Notes: generated by a model from the letters alone, not told the origin. A DNA stretch of 64,000 bases from Drosophila miranda (GCF_003369915.1 NW_022881614.1:27783326-27847325), one strand, 5' to 3'. Positions 43,408-55,734 are shown, counted from the first letter of the stretch. Numbers and translations are program-made.

Positions 43408-44614
43408 CTAACAATTTGGGCGTTTGTGCAATCGCATGTGGTTGAAGTAACGACCTGGCGGCGGGCACCTAATCTTGTAGTCGGACACATAGTTCCATGC
43501 CTCCACCATGGTGTCGTCCTTTACCTGATGCTGCGTAATGCTGCCCTTGAAGGCGCACAGATGCTTTGAGTTGGCAAAACTGAAGAGCGGGTGATGATGT
43601 CGCGTGATATGCGGCGACTTCACAAGGAATGTGTAACGATCGTGATAGTCCAGAGTATCATTGTACAGCGGAACGGAGCCGCCGAGCAGAAAGTGCAGCA
43701 GATTGGGGACATTTACAAAGGTGTCGTCGTCGCACTTGAGGAAGTAGGCGGTACTATTGGCACAACTTCGGCTTATGTGCTTCAAGGCCATCACCGACTT
43801 GAGTGTTAGATTGTTGTAGCTATCTACAAAGCTCATCTGAATAATGTCGTTGTACTTATCCGCCTCGCTGTGAACTCGAGATAACGTTTCGTTACCCACA
43901 AGGGATTCGTACTTGCTGCGACGCACAATAAACACAATTCGTACGGAAGCAGACAATGAATCACCTTCACCGCTTAGGTACTCAGCATAATGTTTCAGGC
44001 GCGCCGTCATCGGTGGCAAGTAGTTTCCCTTGAAATGACCATGCAACTTCACAAAGGCTCCGTAGTTAAACTCCGAAGTGTTTCCCCAGGACTCTCGTAT
44101 TGTCTGTCGTTGGATAAAGTTGCCTAAGCTAGTGCAAACGGCGATTATCAGGAAGGTTTTGTTCCGACAAAATTCCCGCGGCACAATCAGTGCTGTCTCC
44201 TGCACAGGGTCTATGTAATCGCCTATGCTCCGGGAGGTCTCCAGTGTCCAGTCCGGTAAACCCACTGGCAACGGAATATAAAACGAAAAGACGAAGATCA
44301 ATACAATAGCAACAGCATCCTGAGCGGCTTCTCTTACCTCGACGCTTATGCCCATCCATGTACATCAATGGCAGGTAGACAAGTAGCAGAAGGAAAATAA
44401 ATAATGCCATTAGGGTGTAGCATCCAAACCGACGCAAAATTCTTGGCAGAGGCAAGCGCGTTCGCCGCTGCAGCTTCATGGTTCCCCGCAGCTTGATCCT
44501 GGGCTGCCTTGCAGCTGTCTCTTCATCGGAGACAGATGCCGTCGACCCAGAGCTGGCGGACGAGTCCGCCAGCAGAGCACACTGCTCCTCATTCCCAGTG
44601 CCTGCGTTGTTCAT
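43408..44614 (-). pseudogene. Beta-1,3-galactosyltransferase family (GT31), catalytic region deleted in frame
   Basis: Two exons: 44614..44338 and 44264..43408. The first encodes a cytoplasmic tail and a type II membrane anchor (CYTLMALFIFLLLLVYLPLM). The second gives the GT31 luminal domain: FLIIAVCTSLGNFIQRQTIRESWG, then DSYNNLTLKSVMALKHISRSC and the metal-binding CDDDTFVN. After DYHDRYTFLVKSPHI the sequence jumps to a His-rich C-terminal segment (RHHHPLFSFAN..) and ends at KRPNC. GT31 enzymes normally have 70-90 residues between these, including the Y-P-x-Y-x-x-G-x-G-Y and EDV(Y/F) motifs. Both motifs are missing. The deletion keeps the frame, so a protein could be made but should be inactive. 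A DRE lies upstream (44871). Confidence 0.75.
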
Positions 44615-44870
44615 TTGATCTTTATGTTCTGCAATCTCACTGTGGACGGCGTTCGTTTTGTTTGCATTTCAGGTATTGCCAAGCATCTTTTTAATGCCAA
44701 CTGATAATCCAAGCAGCAGCAGCAGAAGCAGTGTGATTGCACTGATTATAGAAAATGAACAGAAGTGGAGTATTTGAATTATTTATAAGCGGTTCACAGA
44801 CAACAGCAACAATCACATCACCTTAAAAACTGATAAAAGCTGCTATCCAGCTGATTACGTCCCTCGTGAC

Positions 44871-44878
44871 TATCGATA
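44871..44878. promoter_or_regulatory. DRE motif, galactosyltransferase promoter
   Basis: A perfect TATCGATA 257 bp upstream of the start codon at 44614. Confidence 0.55.
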
Positions 44879-45222
44879 CACGTGAAATGTAAAGCATACA
44901 CACGCTACCTACAATACATATGCCTTCATTCAAATCTAAAACGGCGACTCTACAAGTCTTTTCCCGCCATTGAGAATATTATTGAAATTTGCCGCCCGCT
45001 CAAATGGGCGTTACAAAAATATAAGACTCGTCCATTTAGTGTATATGTTTTGTCTATATCTTAACTTATTTATCATGTTTTATATACAATAATGTTCTAG
45101 GTCAAGTTATAAATGGGGAGGTGATTGATCTTAATCTTAATTACATTTCTATTACAAAGTACATATAAAAACTCTTGGTTACATATTAATATTGAGATGC
45201 CAGCCCTCGGACGGGACCAGCC

Positions 45223-46912
45223 CTAGAAATCGGCGTCAAGGGTAAACACGTTGTCTAAGCGACTCGTTACGACACCCATGCGCTGGTACTCGGCCACCTT
45301 CTTCTCAAAGAAGTTTGTCTTTCCGTCCAGCGAGATCATCTCCATGAAATTTAAAGGATTCTTAGTGTTGTAGATCTTACCCACACCGAGCTCCCCTAGC
45401 AGCCGATCGGCCACGAACTCGATGTACTGGGAAATGAGAACACAGTTCATGCCAATCAAATTGACGGGCAGGGCTTCAGTGAGGAACTCCTGCTCGATTT
45501 CCACAGCATCCCTGATGATCTCGATGATGCGCTTGGGCCGCTGCACTAGATGGTGATACATAAGCACCGCAAAGTCGCTGTGAAGACCTTCGTCACGGGA
45601 GATCAGCTCGTTGGAGAAGGTCAGACCGGCCATGAGACCACGCTTCTTCAGCCAAAAGATCGAGCCAAAGCTGCCGCTAAAGAAGATTCCTTCCACGGCC
45701 GCAAAGGCAATAATACGCTCGGCAAAGTTGGCCGATTTCGAGGATATCCAGGACATGGCCCAGTCCACCTTGCGCTTTACAGCCGGCATGGTCTCAATAG
45801 CATTGAACAAGTAGTCGCGCTCCTGCGGCTCCCGTATGTAGGTGTCAATGAGCACGCTGTACATCTCGAAGTGCACATTCTCCATGGCTATCTGGAAGCC
45901 GTAGAAGCAACGTGCCTCCGTGATCTGCACCTCCTGACTAAAGCGCTCGACCAGATTCTCGTTAACAATGCCGTCCGAGGCAGCGAAGAAGGCCAGCACA
46001 TGGGAGATAAAGTAGCGCTCGTTGTCAGTGAGACGGGCCCAGTCCGTCGCGTCCTTCGATAGATCCACCTCTTCCACGGTCCAGAAGGAGGCCTCCGCCT
46101 GCGAGATGAATACAATGTCAAAGTATTAACATGTATGATACCATACACAGTATTCAATGCATTTTATTCGTAGTTGTTATTATCTTTGGTCGGATCTCCC
46201 GCACAAAAACGTATTCATGTTTCATTAAGTAAACACATACCGCAAGGGCTGGGGCTGCAGACGCCCTATCATAAAGTTTGATTCATGCAATCGTGCACGC
46301 AACCGACGTGACTGGATTTTGACGCGCTTTATCATGAAATTACCGGCCAGAAGAAGACACATACACATAAGCATACATACAAGCACACACATGTACATAC
46401 CTTTTTGTACATCTGCCAGATGTCGTGGTACTGGATAGGGAATATAACGAAGCGGCGTGGATTCTCCCGGAGCAGGGGCTCAATAGAAGGGTCAAACGGC
46501 GATCCGGTATTCTCCATAAGGGACTGCGCTGCCTTGCTGGTCTCGGCTTCCTTAACTGCGCCATTCTCTTCATTGACAAAGGAAATTTTGCGAGCGTTTT
46601 CAGTCAGTAACTTCTTGCTGGGGCTCTAAATATGTATGCATAGTACGATAAATATGTAAGTTGAATGGTTAGCAAGCCCTTAAAAATGTATAGTATGTAC
46701 ATATGTATGTTGTGATGCGCGATATTGCGCCATTTCACGTATTCACACGGGAACATACACATGAAAAACGAGTGGCTATGTATAGCCTATATACTTGTAA
46801 TTTGCATTCGTATGCATGCATGTAAATTTCATTGCATAAACGTGTCTTTTACCTTCAGCGAGAATTTCTCCATGTTGTCGGCAATATTTTCCTTGGAAGC
46901 AGCCTGAGACAT
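45223..46912 (-). CDS. RnrS: Ribonucleotide reductase small subunit (RnrS)
   Basis: Exons 46912..46853, 46625..46401 and 46098..45223 join in phase 0 to about 386 aa. Exon 1 encodes [14 protein letters not shown], a KEN-type motif often found in R2 proteins for mitotic degradation. Exon 2 leads to [19 protein letters not shown]. Exon 3 carries the diiron four-helix bundle, with Glu/Asp/His ligands in EASFW.., [40 protein letters not shown] and the [13 protein letters not shown] segment. It ends NVFTLDADF, the tail that docks on the large subunit. The enzyme makes dNTPs in the cytoplasm. The gene is intact, in contrast to its neighbours on both sides. Confidence 0.95.
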
Positions 46913-47443
46913 TTTGTAGTTGATTTTTCTTAAAAAGTGTCGTCAGAAAAGTTAATATGTTTCGCGGAAAACCAGTTGTATGTTGTCTGAAACTTCACAA
47001 TAAAATGATTGGAAAAACGGCGATTCTTGGCTTATATGCCGGGCGGCAAGCTATTTACTTTTCCCGCCAAAACGGAATTATCGGTCAGACCCATAGAAAT
47101 ATACCGAAATATACGGGTCACTTTCAAAAATACGAAAAAAAATACACATGGGAATCCTGATGTGAATGGCACTGGAGAAGAAGCAGAAAATGAAAACAAC
47201 CCATATTTTCTTTAGGCGGGAAAAGTAGAGGGGGTCTAAGTGGGATAAGTTCGGTTTTGTTATCGGTATTTATTTTGGTCACATTGATTTTCCTGCTACC
47301 ATATCTAGCTAACACACCTTGCAAATTTTATACTTTTCATAGTATTTTCTAGTTCTTTCCAGTATATTTTAAGACGATAAATCGATAATCGGCTTGCAAA
47401 AAAATTAATTAATTTATGTTTTCCTTTCGAAATTTCGTTTGTT

Positions 47444-48047
47444 ATGGACTCTGCAACTACCGATCACCACCATCAACTGCAATACTGCACCACACGACTT
47501 CCGTATCGTCAGGGGCGGGAGTTAAAGGCAGTAAAGGTACGGACACAGTAAAGGTAGCTTTGCCCATAACGAATGCCCAGTTTTTCAGGTCTATACTGTT
47601 GCAAGCGAGTCAAGGCACTTGCTGATCTTCGGAGTGCCTAAAATAAACCTTCAGGGAAATCTTAAGACCAAGCTGCAATGCTTTGGAAAATTGCAGTCGT
47701 GTGCGTGTATAACTTCGGAGATGGCTGCAAAGAGTGCGTGCAAAACACTGTCATGATCACTTGATCACAGAACTAAGTTACACCTGTTTGCAGTGGAACT
47801 GGAGTCTTTTACAGATGTCTTTGCCGTACAGTTTGAGCGACTCGAGGTAGCACGACGAGCAAAGCGGCAGTTGGATGCCTAACAGTTTTACGGCGGAACC
47901 CTGCACATCTCTTATGCGCCTGAAAGAGAGACTCTGCAAGAGCTGCGGGAGAAACTGATGAAACGAAGCCAGGAGGTGGAACATCGGACTAGGCGAAATC
48001 GCACAGACCAGACGGACTCAACACCGGCCAAAAAGAGAATGAAATGA
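47444..48047 (+). pseudogene. RBM48-like minor-spliceosome factor, one nonsense codon
   Basis: Three exons: 47444..47536, 47589..47733 and 47794..48047. The protein starts with the RBM48 hallmark HHQLQYCTTRLPYRQGRELKAVKVYT, followed by LLIFGVPKINLQG.., an RRM-like fold (CFGKLQSCACITSEMA, then ELESFTDVFAVQFERLEVARRAKRQLD) and QFYGGTLHISYAPE. A basic tail ends KKRMK. The only lesion is TAA at 47880 between LDA and QFYGG, removing the last third. An apparent earlier stop (47754) lies inside a 60-bp GT..AG intron and is not a lesion. RBM48 acts with ARMC7 in U12-type splicing in other animals. Divergent from RnrS, with a near-DRE (AATCGATA) at 47390 between them. Confidence 0.75.
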
Positions 48048-48584
48048 CGAGGGATGAATACACGACCGATTCTGACCTTTTATTACTTTCCACACATTGT
48101 AAGGAGCCCCCGGGGGACTAAACGATATCCGTAACTATGAGCAGAACTGCAATTGTTTCTTGTTGGAAAGGGTTTTGATTTGTCATTATTTCGGCTTCGA
48201 TTCGCGGATCTGGTGGTAGTAGTTCAGCAGGGTTAGGCGTTTCGCCCACAGCTGTGCACCATAATACGCGCAGAGAGAATATCTTTGCATGTGTTAGTAC
48301 ACACGCAATATGTTTCGACAAAAATATGTGATTGTATGCTTTTTCAGATTTTTTGAACTCTCTCAGGTCTGGTTCTGTTTTGCCCATAGCTCGCAAATAA
48401 CTGTTGACACTTTCGGCGTGCCTGATAAAAACCTCTCATTGACGGACACATTGAGAAAATGGACTGAAAAGACCCGATCAAATCTGTTTTTGCTCAACTC
48501 GCTCTTCGCTCAAGCAAAGACCGATTTTTTCACTTCTCTTTTGTTCCTGTTTTTCACTGAGCATCTTGTCGCGAGTGAACGAAC

Positions 48585-49055
48585 CATGATGCAATTATAC
48601 AAGGTGGTCTCGTCGGCAAAAGTTAGTCCCTTAACGTATGCTAGCAATAAGTGCGAGTGAAGGGCACATAGTATAGTGAGTGTGAGTGAGACGGTATATG
48701 TTGATGTTGATTAACCCTTAACAGGCCCGTGGGTTTTAAAATTTTAAAGTAAAATGATTTTACTGATATATTAATATTTAAATTTTATGCAGCCATTAAT
48801 AATTTTTCTTCAACATTTTTAGTTATATTAAAATGTTCTTTTACATAATATATAAAGATTACTTCTAATTCTGTGGTATTTTTTTTATGTGCTTTTTATA
48901 ATTTTGTTGTTGTCGGGACATAAGGGTTAAGAATATATCAAAAAATTCGTCCGTGAACAACCTTCATCATCAACAAGCAAGCATGCACTGACGATAAGGG
49001 ACAACACGAACGAACTTCGGCTCCCGACGAGACCACCATGTATAATTGCATCATG
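48585..49055 (-). mobile_element. Internally deleted P element (copy P1)
   Basis: 471 bp with 31-bp terminal inverted repeats (CATGATGCAATTATACAAGG..) closely resembling the D. melanogaster P-element termini. The 3' end block (cccacgggcctgttaagggtt.., tcgcacttattg, agcatacgttaag) and the 5' end block (ccgaagttcg, gcttgcttgttga, ggacgaatttttt) both match P as I remember it. The transposase region is absent, leaving an AT-rich middle. A perfect 8-bp target duplication GAACGAAC flanks it (48577..48584 and 49056..49063), the length P elements make. Confidence 0.9.
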
Positions 49056-49440
49056 GAACGAACAAAGTGTTTTTTGCGTATGTATGCGTGCTTGTACGTG
49101 TGATGCTTATGGCAACTATCAATTTTTGTGAATTCTATACGGTTTGACTATTGGAGCTTAAAATGAATCGTGAAAAGCAAAACGAAAATGTTCGTTTGCC
49201 AATTTTGCAAATAAATATACATATTACAATACAATAGCCCAAAAGATGCGGAAAACATGAATAAATAAACATATACACGAAAAAAAAATTAAAAACACTT
49301 TACTCAGACACTTTTTTGGTTCTGCTCATCTAAAGACACTTTTGCTGTGAGCGCTTGACCAAAGTGTCTTTCTAAGTTGTTATTGTGAGACACGATCGTG
49401 TGTCGGGCTCACCCGAAAACCCGAAACACATAACACAAGC

Positions 49441-49910
49441 CATGATGCAATTATACAAGGTGGTCTCGTCGGGAGCCGAAGTTCGTTCGTGTTGTCCCTT
49501 ATCGTCAGTGCATGCTTGCTTGTTGATGATGAAGGTTGTTCACGGACGAATTTTTTGATATATTCTTAACCCTTATGTCCCGACAACAACAAAATTATAA
49601 AACGCATATAAAAAAATACCACAGAATTAGAAGTAATCTTTATATATTATGTAAAAGAACATTTTAATATAACTAAAAATTTTGAAGAAAAATTATTAAT
49701 GGCTGCATAAAATTTAAATATTAATATATCAGTAAAATCATTTTATTTTAAAATTTTAAAACCCACGGGCCTGTTAAGGGTTAATCAACATCAACATATA
49801 CCGTCTCCCTCACACTCACTATACTATGTGCCCTTCACTCGCACTTATTGCTAGCATACGTTAAGGGACTAACTTTTGCCGACGAGACCACCTTGTATAA
49901 TTGCATCATG
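49441..49910 (+). mobile_element. Internally deleted P element (copy P2)
   Basis: 470 bp, nearly identical to P1 but in the opposite orientation. It is flanked by a perfect 8-bp target duplication ACACAAGC (49433..49440 and 49911..49918). Same 5' and 3' blocks and same deletion structure as P1, so both are members of one amplified short family. The two copies together form an inverted repeat with a 385-bp spacer. Confidence 0.9.
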
Positions 49911-50355
49911 ACACAAGCGAAGAGACAAAAAGTGTTCTGCTCAGTGAGAGACCGTGTCTTCGTGGTCTTTTTCGGTTTTGTCAGTGACGAGACAGCAAAG
50001 GGAAAAAGTGTTGACCGTCGTTTGCGAGCTATGGTTTTGCCACCAGCATGTTTTAGTGTATGGGTGCACATGCATTCTCACGTACTTTGCGTGTGTGTGT
50101 TTAGTATTGCTAGCCGCTAGAACTGATATTTGAGTTTGGTTCTTGTTTTGGGTCTTTTGATGGACTGACCTACTGCCACAAAATAAATGAAGAATGGGCA
50201 GGGGGTGGGGGTATGGTACATGGCGCGGGAAATGAAATAAAAGCTGTTATTTGTTTGATTTATACCACAAAATATAAAATATTACAATAATATAATTACA
50301 CATTTATTTCCTTATTATAAACAGGTTTATTATAAATTATAAAAATTATGCAAAC

Positions 50356-51472
50356 GCCGTAGGTTCTCGACGTTTTTGTTTATTATAACTAAAACAATGA
50401 TGTATCTAAATATACAATATAAGAAAAAATATATATATACTTAAATAAATATGCATAAATATAAATGGAATTGGTTTTACATATATTTCAAATCAATTGT
50501 CAATCGCGCGCTTTCCGACGGTAATCTGCAACGCAAAATTTAGATGCCGGTCGCACCTTGAATACTCTCATGGACAATACCCATAAATTTTCTAATTCAA
50601 TTATAAAATATCTTATGTACATACATATGTACATAAATATTAAAGTTTATTAAATTCGTATATTTTATTTTGATATATTTAATCGGCATTTCGAGACAAA
50701 GTCTCACAAATTCAATTTAAAAAGAAGCATAGTCCAAAAATGTATAATTTTATAAAATGTATGTAAGTTAACGACAAAGTTGCCAAAACACCAGCAACCG
50801 ACACGAGCCGCTCCAGATCGCCAAAACTGCTGGATCAGCGTCTGGACGATATCCGCCAACGGCGAGGGATTCCGAGAAATACCTCGCCACGGCTGAACTG
50901 CTGTCGTTGCATCGCTGCAACATTCCGCGGTCGCGAACCCACAGTAAGAATAGGGCCTCAAAATATATTGAAAAGTAGTCTTTAATTATTCGTCAAATAA
51001 AGAACACGGACTTCGTCCGCAAGAAAACTCAATACGTTGAATTTATTAATATAAAAATTTAACTTGTATAAGTTTATTATATTTTGCATATTTTTTATTT
51101 TCATTTATATGTATGTATGTATGTATGTACATACATATATCTAACAGATTTAATTTTAGTCGGGGAACATGGATGTGACTTAATTACTTAAAAGTCTTGA
51201 AATTAAGTCATATCAAGTCGACTCAAAGGTCAGATTAATTTTTGACCCCATTTAATATATAATGGCCTCCTCGTGGTGTTCCCTGGTGTTCCCGATCTTC
51301 AATCGGGAGCCAATTTGAGCGGCGACTTTAAGTACATATGTATGTATTTACGTATATGTATATATGTAGTTACATATATGAACATTCTTAAGGCATATCC
51401 TCTATTTATAGAAAGAAATATATATATTTATGCAAATTTATTTACATAAGTATATATGTACATACATATATA
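50356..51472. other. AT-rich spacer with a GC-rich island
   Basis: Mostly AT-rich with 'gtatgtatgtatgtatgt' microsatellites (51110, 51340). A GC-rich block at about 50785..50955 is open on the plus strand (..SPKLLDQRLDDIRQRRG..) and stands out from its surroundings. I do not recognise it; it may be a fragment of a gene or element. Confidence 0.4.
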
Positions 51473-51971
51473 AAATAAGGAAATAAATGTGTAATTATAT
51501 TATTGTAATATTTTATATTTTGTGGTATAAATCAAACAAATAACAGCTTTTATTTCATTTCCCGCGCCCTAGTGTACCATACCCCCACCCCCTGCCCATT
51601 CTTCATTTATTTTGTGGCAGTAGGTCAGTCCATCAAAAGACCCAAAACAAGAACCAAACTCAAATTTCAGTTCTAGCGGCCAGCAATACTAAACACACAC
51701 ACGCAAAGTACGTGAGAATGCATGTGCACCCATACACTAAAACATGCTGATGGCAAAACAGAACCAGACCTGAGAGAGTTCAAAAAATCTGAAAAAGCAT
51801 ACAATCACATATTTTTGTCGAAACATATTGCGTGTGTACTAACACATGCAAAGATGTTCTCTCTGCGCTCTCTCTCTCATGATGACGTCACTCTGGGGTA
51901 CTGAACGCGCTAGCCAGTGTGTGACGCTTTCGTTGTATGAACTGGCACATCTATATACTGTATGGTTAGTG
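51473..51971 (+). repeat. Repeat X, copy B
   Basis: About 500 bp nearly identical to copy A (2289..2788), ending at the same 'gtatggttagtg'. It abuts the BEL pol remnant directly. Identical right ends at two unrelated junctions indicate a true element terminus. Confidence 0.7.
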
Positions 51972-54147
51972 GCGCAATGCACCAGCTGGCCATCGACGAG
52001 GGTGAGTCCTACCCTCTCGGCTCAGCTGCTCTGCGGCAGGAGTTTTACGTGGGTGACCTTATTTCGGGCGGTAATTCGGTCGCACAGGTCATGGACAAGA
52101 TGCACCAAACATCAGCTTTACTGTCCCGTGGTAATTTTAGACTTAGGAAATGGTGCTCCAGTCACCAGGAAGTACTTGAGGGAACCCCTGAAGATGACAT
52201 AGAGAAGTTCCTAAAGTTTAATGATGGAAGCGACATAGCCAAAACTCTCGGCTTTGCGTGGGACCCTGCTTCGGATCAGCTGCTTTTTGCTTTGTCCGCA
52301 CTGGACACAAACTCAAAGCCATCAAAGCGGTCGGTTTTATCTACGATTGCGCGGTTCAACGACCCTCTTGGATTGATAAATCCAGTCATTCACAGGTGCA
52401 AAATCTTCCTTCAGCAGCTTTGGAGAGAAAATTTGGATTGGGATGAAAGCCTACTATCTGCGTTGCATTCAACTTGGGTGGACTTGAGAAATAGTTTGGC
52501 AAGCATTTCTCGGATCTCATTTCCTCGCTTGGTTCTTCGTTCTAGTGTGGCTACAGAAGTTCACGTATTCTGTGATGCCAGCTTAGAAGCATAAGGCGCG
52601 TGCGCGTATGTCGTGTCCAGGGAAGCCCAGTCTTCGAGCCACGTTTTGTGCTCAAGGTCGCGAGTGGCGCCGCTAAAGACTATATCGATTCCTAAGCTGG
52701 AATTAATTGGAGCCCATTTGCTTGCGAAAATCATGCAGAATGTAAAGGACATGGGAATCTTTACAGGTCGGTTCTATTGCTGGTCAGATTCGTCAACAGC
52801 ATTATCTTGGATTAGGGACGAGCCAGCTAAATTTCAAGTTTTCGTGGCAAATCGAGTGGCATCAATTCAGGAGTTGACGGCAGCCATGGAATGGCATCTT
52901 TAAATCCTGCTGATATTCTCTCGAGAGGCTCGCTTCCCAACCATCTTATCCAGTCAGAGCTATGGTTTCACGGCCCATCCTTTTTGCTAGGCTCCAAGGA
53001 TAAGTGGCCTGTATCTCCTACTAACAACATAGAAACTTTGGAGCTTCGCAAGAGAGGATTGCTAATCACGTCTCCACATGACGATCTCACGTCCGGATGC
53101 AAATTTGCGAATTCATTCTTTCGCATGCAGCGCACATTCGCCTACATGCATAAATTTATACATCGTCTTAGGCATCCAGGACTCACCGTTTCTGATATTC
53201 GGCAAGGAACGCATCTTCTAATTCGACAAGTGTGTGAGATGCTTCAGGACTAGGCCGCGCATGGTTGAACACATCATGGGAGACCTACCTAAAGAACGTT
53301 TGGAAGAATCTCGAGCTTTTGAAGTCACTGGAGTAGATTACTGTGGACCTTTTTTCTACCGTTCAGAAATCCGCACGAGGCCTCCGATCAAGTGCTACAT
53401 TAGCGTATTCATCTGTTTCACTTCTAAGGCTATACACATGGAGCTCGTAAAGGATTTGACCACCGCATCGTTTCTAGGCGCACTAAAGCGTTTTACTTCC
53501 ACTCGAGGAAGGCCAAGTCAAATTTGGTCGGACAATGCGACAAACTTCGTTGGGGCCAAGAACGAGCTTCTGGAGCTAAAGAAGGCTGTCTGAGCGAACC
53601 GCATATGAAGGAGGTCCACGAATCCTGCTTGGCTGACTCGATCGACTGTCGTTTCATCCCACCTCGCTCACCGCATTTTGGCGGGTTGTGGGAAGCGGCC
53701 GTGAAGACCGCAAAATATCACCTGTACCGCTCAGTTGGACCATCTGTGCTTAGCTTCGACGAGCTGCGCACTCTGATCTGTCAGATCACTGCAATTGTTA
53801 ACTCTCGCCCTTTGCTCTCGCTTTCAAAAAATCCTGATGATTTAGACGTTTTGACTCCTGCTCATCTGCTTTTAGGCGGCCCCCATGAGCAAATCCTCGA
53901 GCCTGACCTAACGAAGCTGAACTACAATCGTCTGGAAGAGTATCTCACTCTTTTGCAAGAGCGCGCGAAGTGGCGTACCCCCGCGCAAATCATCTGCAAG
54001 AACGACCTCGTTCTGGTGAAGGACGAAAATCTTCCTCCAATGCGTTGGCCACTGGCTAGAGTGGTCGATGTCGTTTTGGGCAAGGACGGAGTGTGTCGCG
54101 TCGCTGACCTGAAGACATCCTCAGGAAACATCAGGAATAAATTATAA
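51972..54147 (+). pseudogene. BEL/Pao pol remnant (RT C-terminus, RNase H, integrase)
   Basis: The sequence begins inside RT (LRQEFYVGDLISGG) and continues through 'RSVLSTIARFNDPLGLINPV' and the RNase H (VHVFCDASLEA, then CWSDSSTALSWI). The integrase follows with 'VTGVDYCGPFFY', 'IWSDNATNFVGA' and 'PPRSPHFGGLWEAAVK'. Lesions: TAA at 52592 where an aromatic residue is expected, a small deletion and shift at about 52890, another shift at about 53240 and one near 53590. No LTR is found on either side. Repeat X replaces its 5' part. Confidence 0.85.
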
Positions 54148-54424
54148 AGTTTAACCCAAAATCTCTTTTCATTTTTGAAACACATAGGTGACAAAAAAGC
54201 TTGGCATCTCAAACAATCAAATTGGCAAGCAACCGGTTTCGGTATCGAACACATTTTAAAAACGGTCATACAGCGATGATCAGCTGGCGTCCAAAGCAAA
54301 TAGCAATCTCTGCTGTTAGCCAAGTTAACAGAGGATTGAAAACATGATAGGAATACTTTCGATTGTAGAAAATGATTCATTTATGACTCGCAGAAAGTCT
54401 TTTTACGGTAATAAACGTTTTATC

Positions 54425-55538
54425 CTATTTTTTCACATCGATGGGCGGTGGATTTGTCCACTTTTCGCTGACTGCCCAAAGCCATTTCGCTGTCTGTGTG
54501 TCAGTGCCAGCTGGCGCTACTTCTTTGGGCTGGCCGTCACTGAAATATTCACCAGACACCAGCTCCAGGTCCGGATCGAGAGCCGCATATAAGCTGGTTT
54601 GTGCCCCATTCGCGGCGGTCTTTACGAAGGGCCAAAGCAAAGGCTTAACGAATAGTCTGAAAGCAGAAAAAGAGATTCCCAAGAATTTTTGCAACGCTCT
54701 CAACAGGTACCAATACCAACTCGGCAAAGAAGTTACTGAAGAAGCTCATGTGCCTAAAGAGTTCTGTATCCAACACCCCGGGGTGCAAGGCATTAGCCGT
54801 TACTCCTGTGCCTGCCAGTCGTCTAGCCAACTCTCGTGTGAACAGGACGTTCGCCAATTTACTCTGACTGTAGGCTTTGCCTTCGTCGTACGACTTCTCA
54901 CTGTTCAGGTCGCCGGTGTTGATTTCGCCACGTGTATGTGCTAGGCTCGAGAGGTTGACTATCCTACTAGGCGTTGAATTCTAAGAATGCAGACAGATTA
55001 CAATCAAAATAAGCAATACTTCACTTGGCTTGTAGCCAGCACCTTCAACAGATCCAATAGCAGTGTGGTAAGTAAATAGTGGCCCATATGATTCACGCCC
55101 AACTGCATCTCGAAGCCATCCTTTGTAAGTGACCGGGGACAGCGCATGACACCAGCATTGTTGATAAGTATATTCAGCGTTTTCTGTTCCCGCTTGAAGC
55201 TAAAAGGTTAAGGTATTAAGAAACAGTGATAGAGTAGAACTGAATACATACGCGGCAACGAAATTCCGTATTGAGTCTAAGTCGCATTCACGGCAGTACA
55301 CGTATTTGTTTTTGGTCTCCAGCACAATCTCCTCTCGGGCCTCCTCACATTTTTTCATGACTCGACATGCCATGTAAACGGTTGCTCCCCGTTTCGCCAG
55401 TTCCCTGACCGTTTCTTTTCCAATTCCGTTGTTCGACCCCGTCACAATGAATACTTTGTTCGTTTCATCGGTTTCTTTTGTGAATTTTCCGCCTTGCATA
55501 AGGTCTCTGTAAGAGGGAAGGCAGTCAAACCCGGACAT
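54425..55538 (-). pseudogene. Short-chain dehydrogenase (retinol dehydrogenase-like), frameshift in exon 3
   Basis: Exons 55538..55252, 55199..55043 and 54980..54425. The NAD(P)-binding Rossmann motif TGSNNGIG is in exon 1 (VFIVTGSNNGIGKETV). Exon 2 holds [13 protein letters not shown] and the NHMGHYLLT segment. Exon 3 has IVNLSSLAH, the catalytic YSQSK and [13 protein letters not shown]. Near 54710 one extra base separates FFAELVL from the continuation [11 protein letters not shown], so the last 95 or so residues are out of frame although still readable to PPPIDVKK. The family includes RDH11-14 and the fly CG2064/CG2065 group. A DRE lies upstream at 55735. Exon 1 and most of exon 2 are duplicated at 59830..60316. 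Confidence 0.82.
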
Positions 55539-55734
55539 TTGTAAATGAATACGGGAACCCAGACTTTATGGCGCAGGCGGCGCCTACCGTAGTTCCGGTG
55601 ACGCTCAGCCAGAAGATGGGGCGACTCTTTAGGAACGAAAAAAACCCCATTTTAGTAATATAATGAGCTATAAATTAAACGCTATCTATGGACATTGAAA
55701 TAAACACAAACAGCTGTTTGTTAACACTGGTATC

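Larger units (their letters stand above)
48118..50355 (-). repeat. Repeat X, copy C, with two P-element insertions
   Basis: The segments 48240..48390 and 50010..50350 are reverse-complement matches to copies A and B. Between them is extra DNA missing from A and B, including an inverted pair around 'ccatagctcgcaaa' (48386) and 'gcgagctatggttttgcc' (50025). The full element would be about 1.3 kb without the two P insertions. A minus-strand frame (48118..48396) has no known domain. Outer borders are uncertain. Confidence 0.55.

Noticed and set aside
47754-47756. Apparent first stop codon in the RBM48-like gene
   Set aside because: It lies in a 60-bp GT..AG intron (47734..47793); removing it restores a family-like protein, leaving only one true stop.
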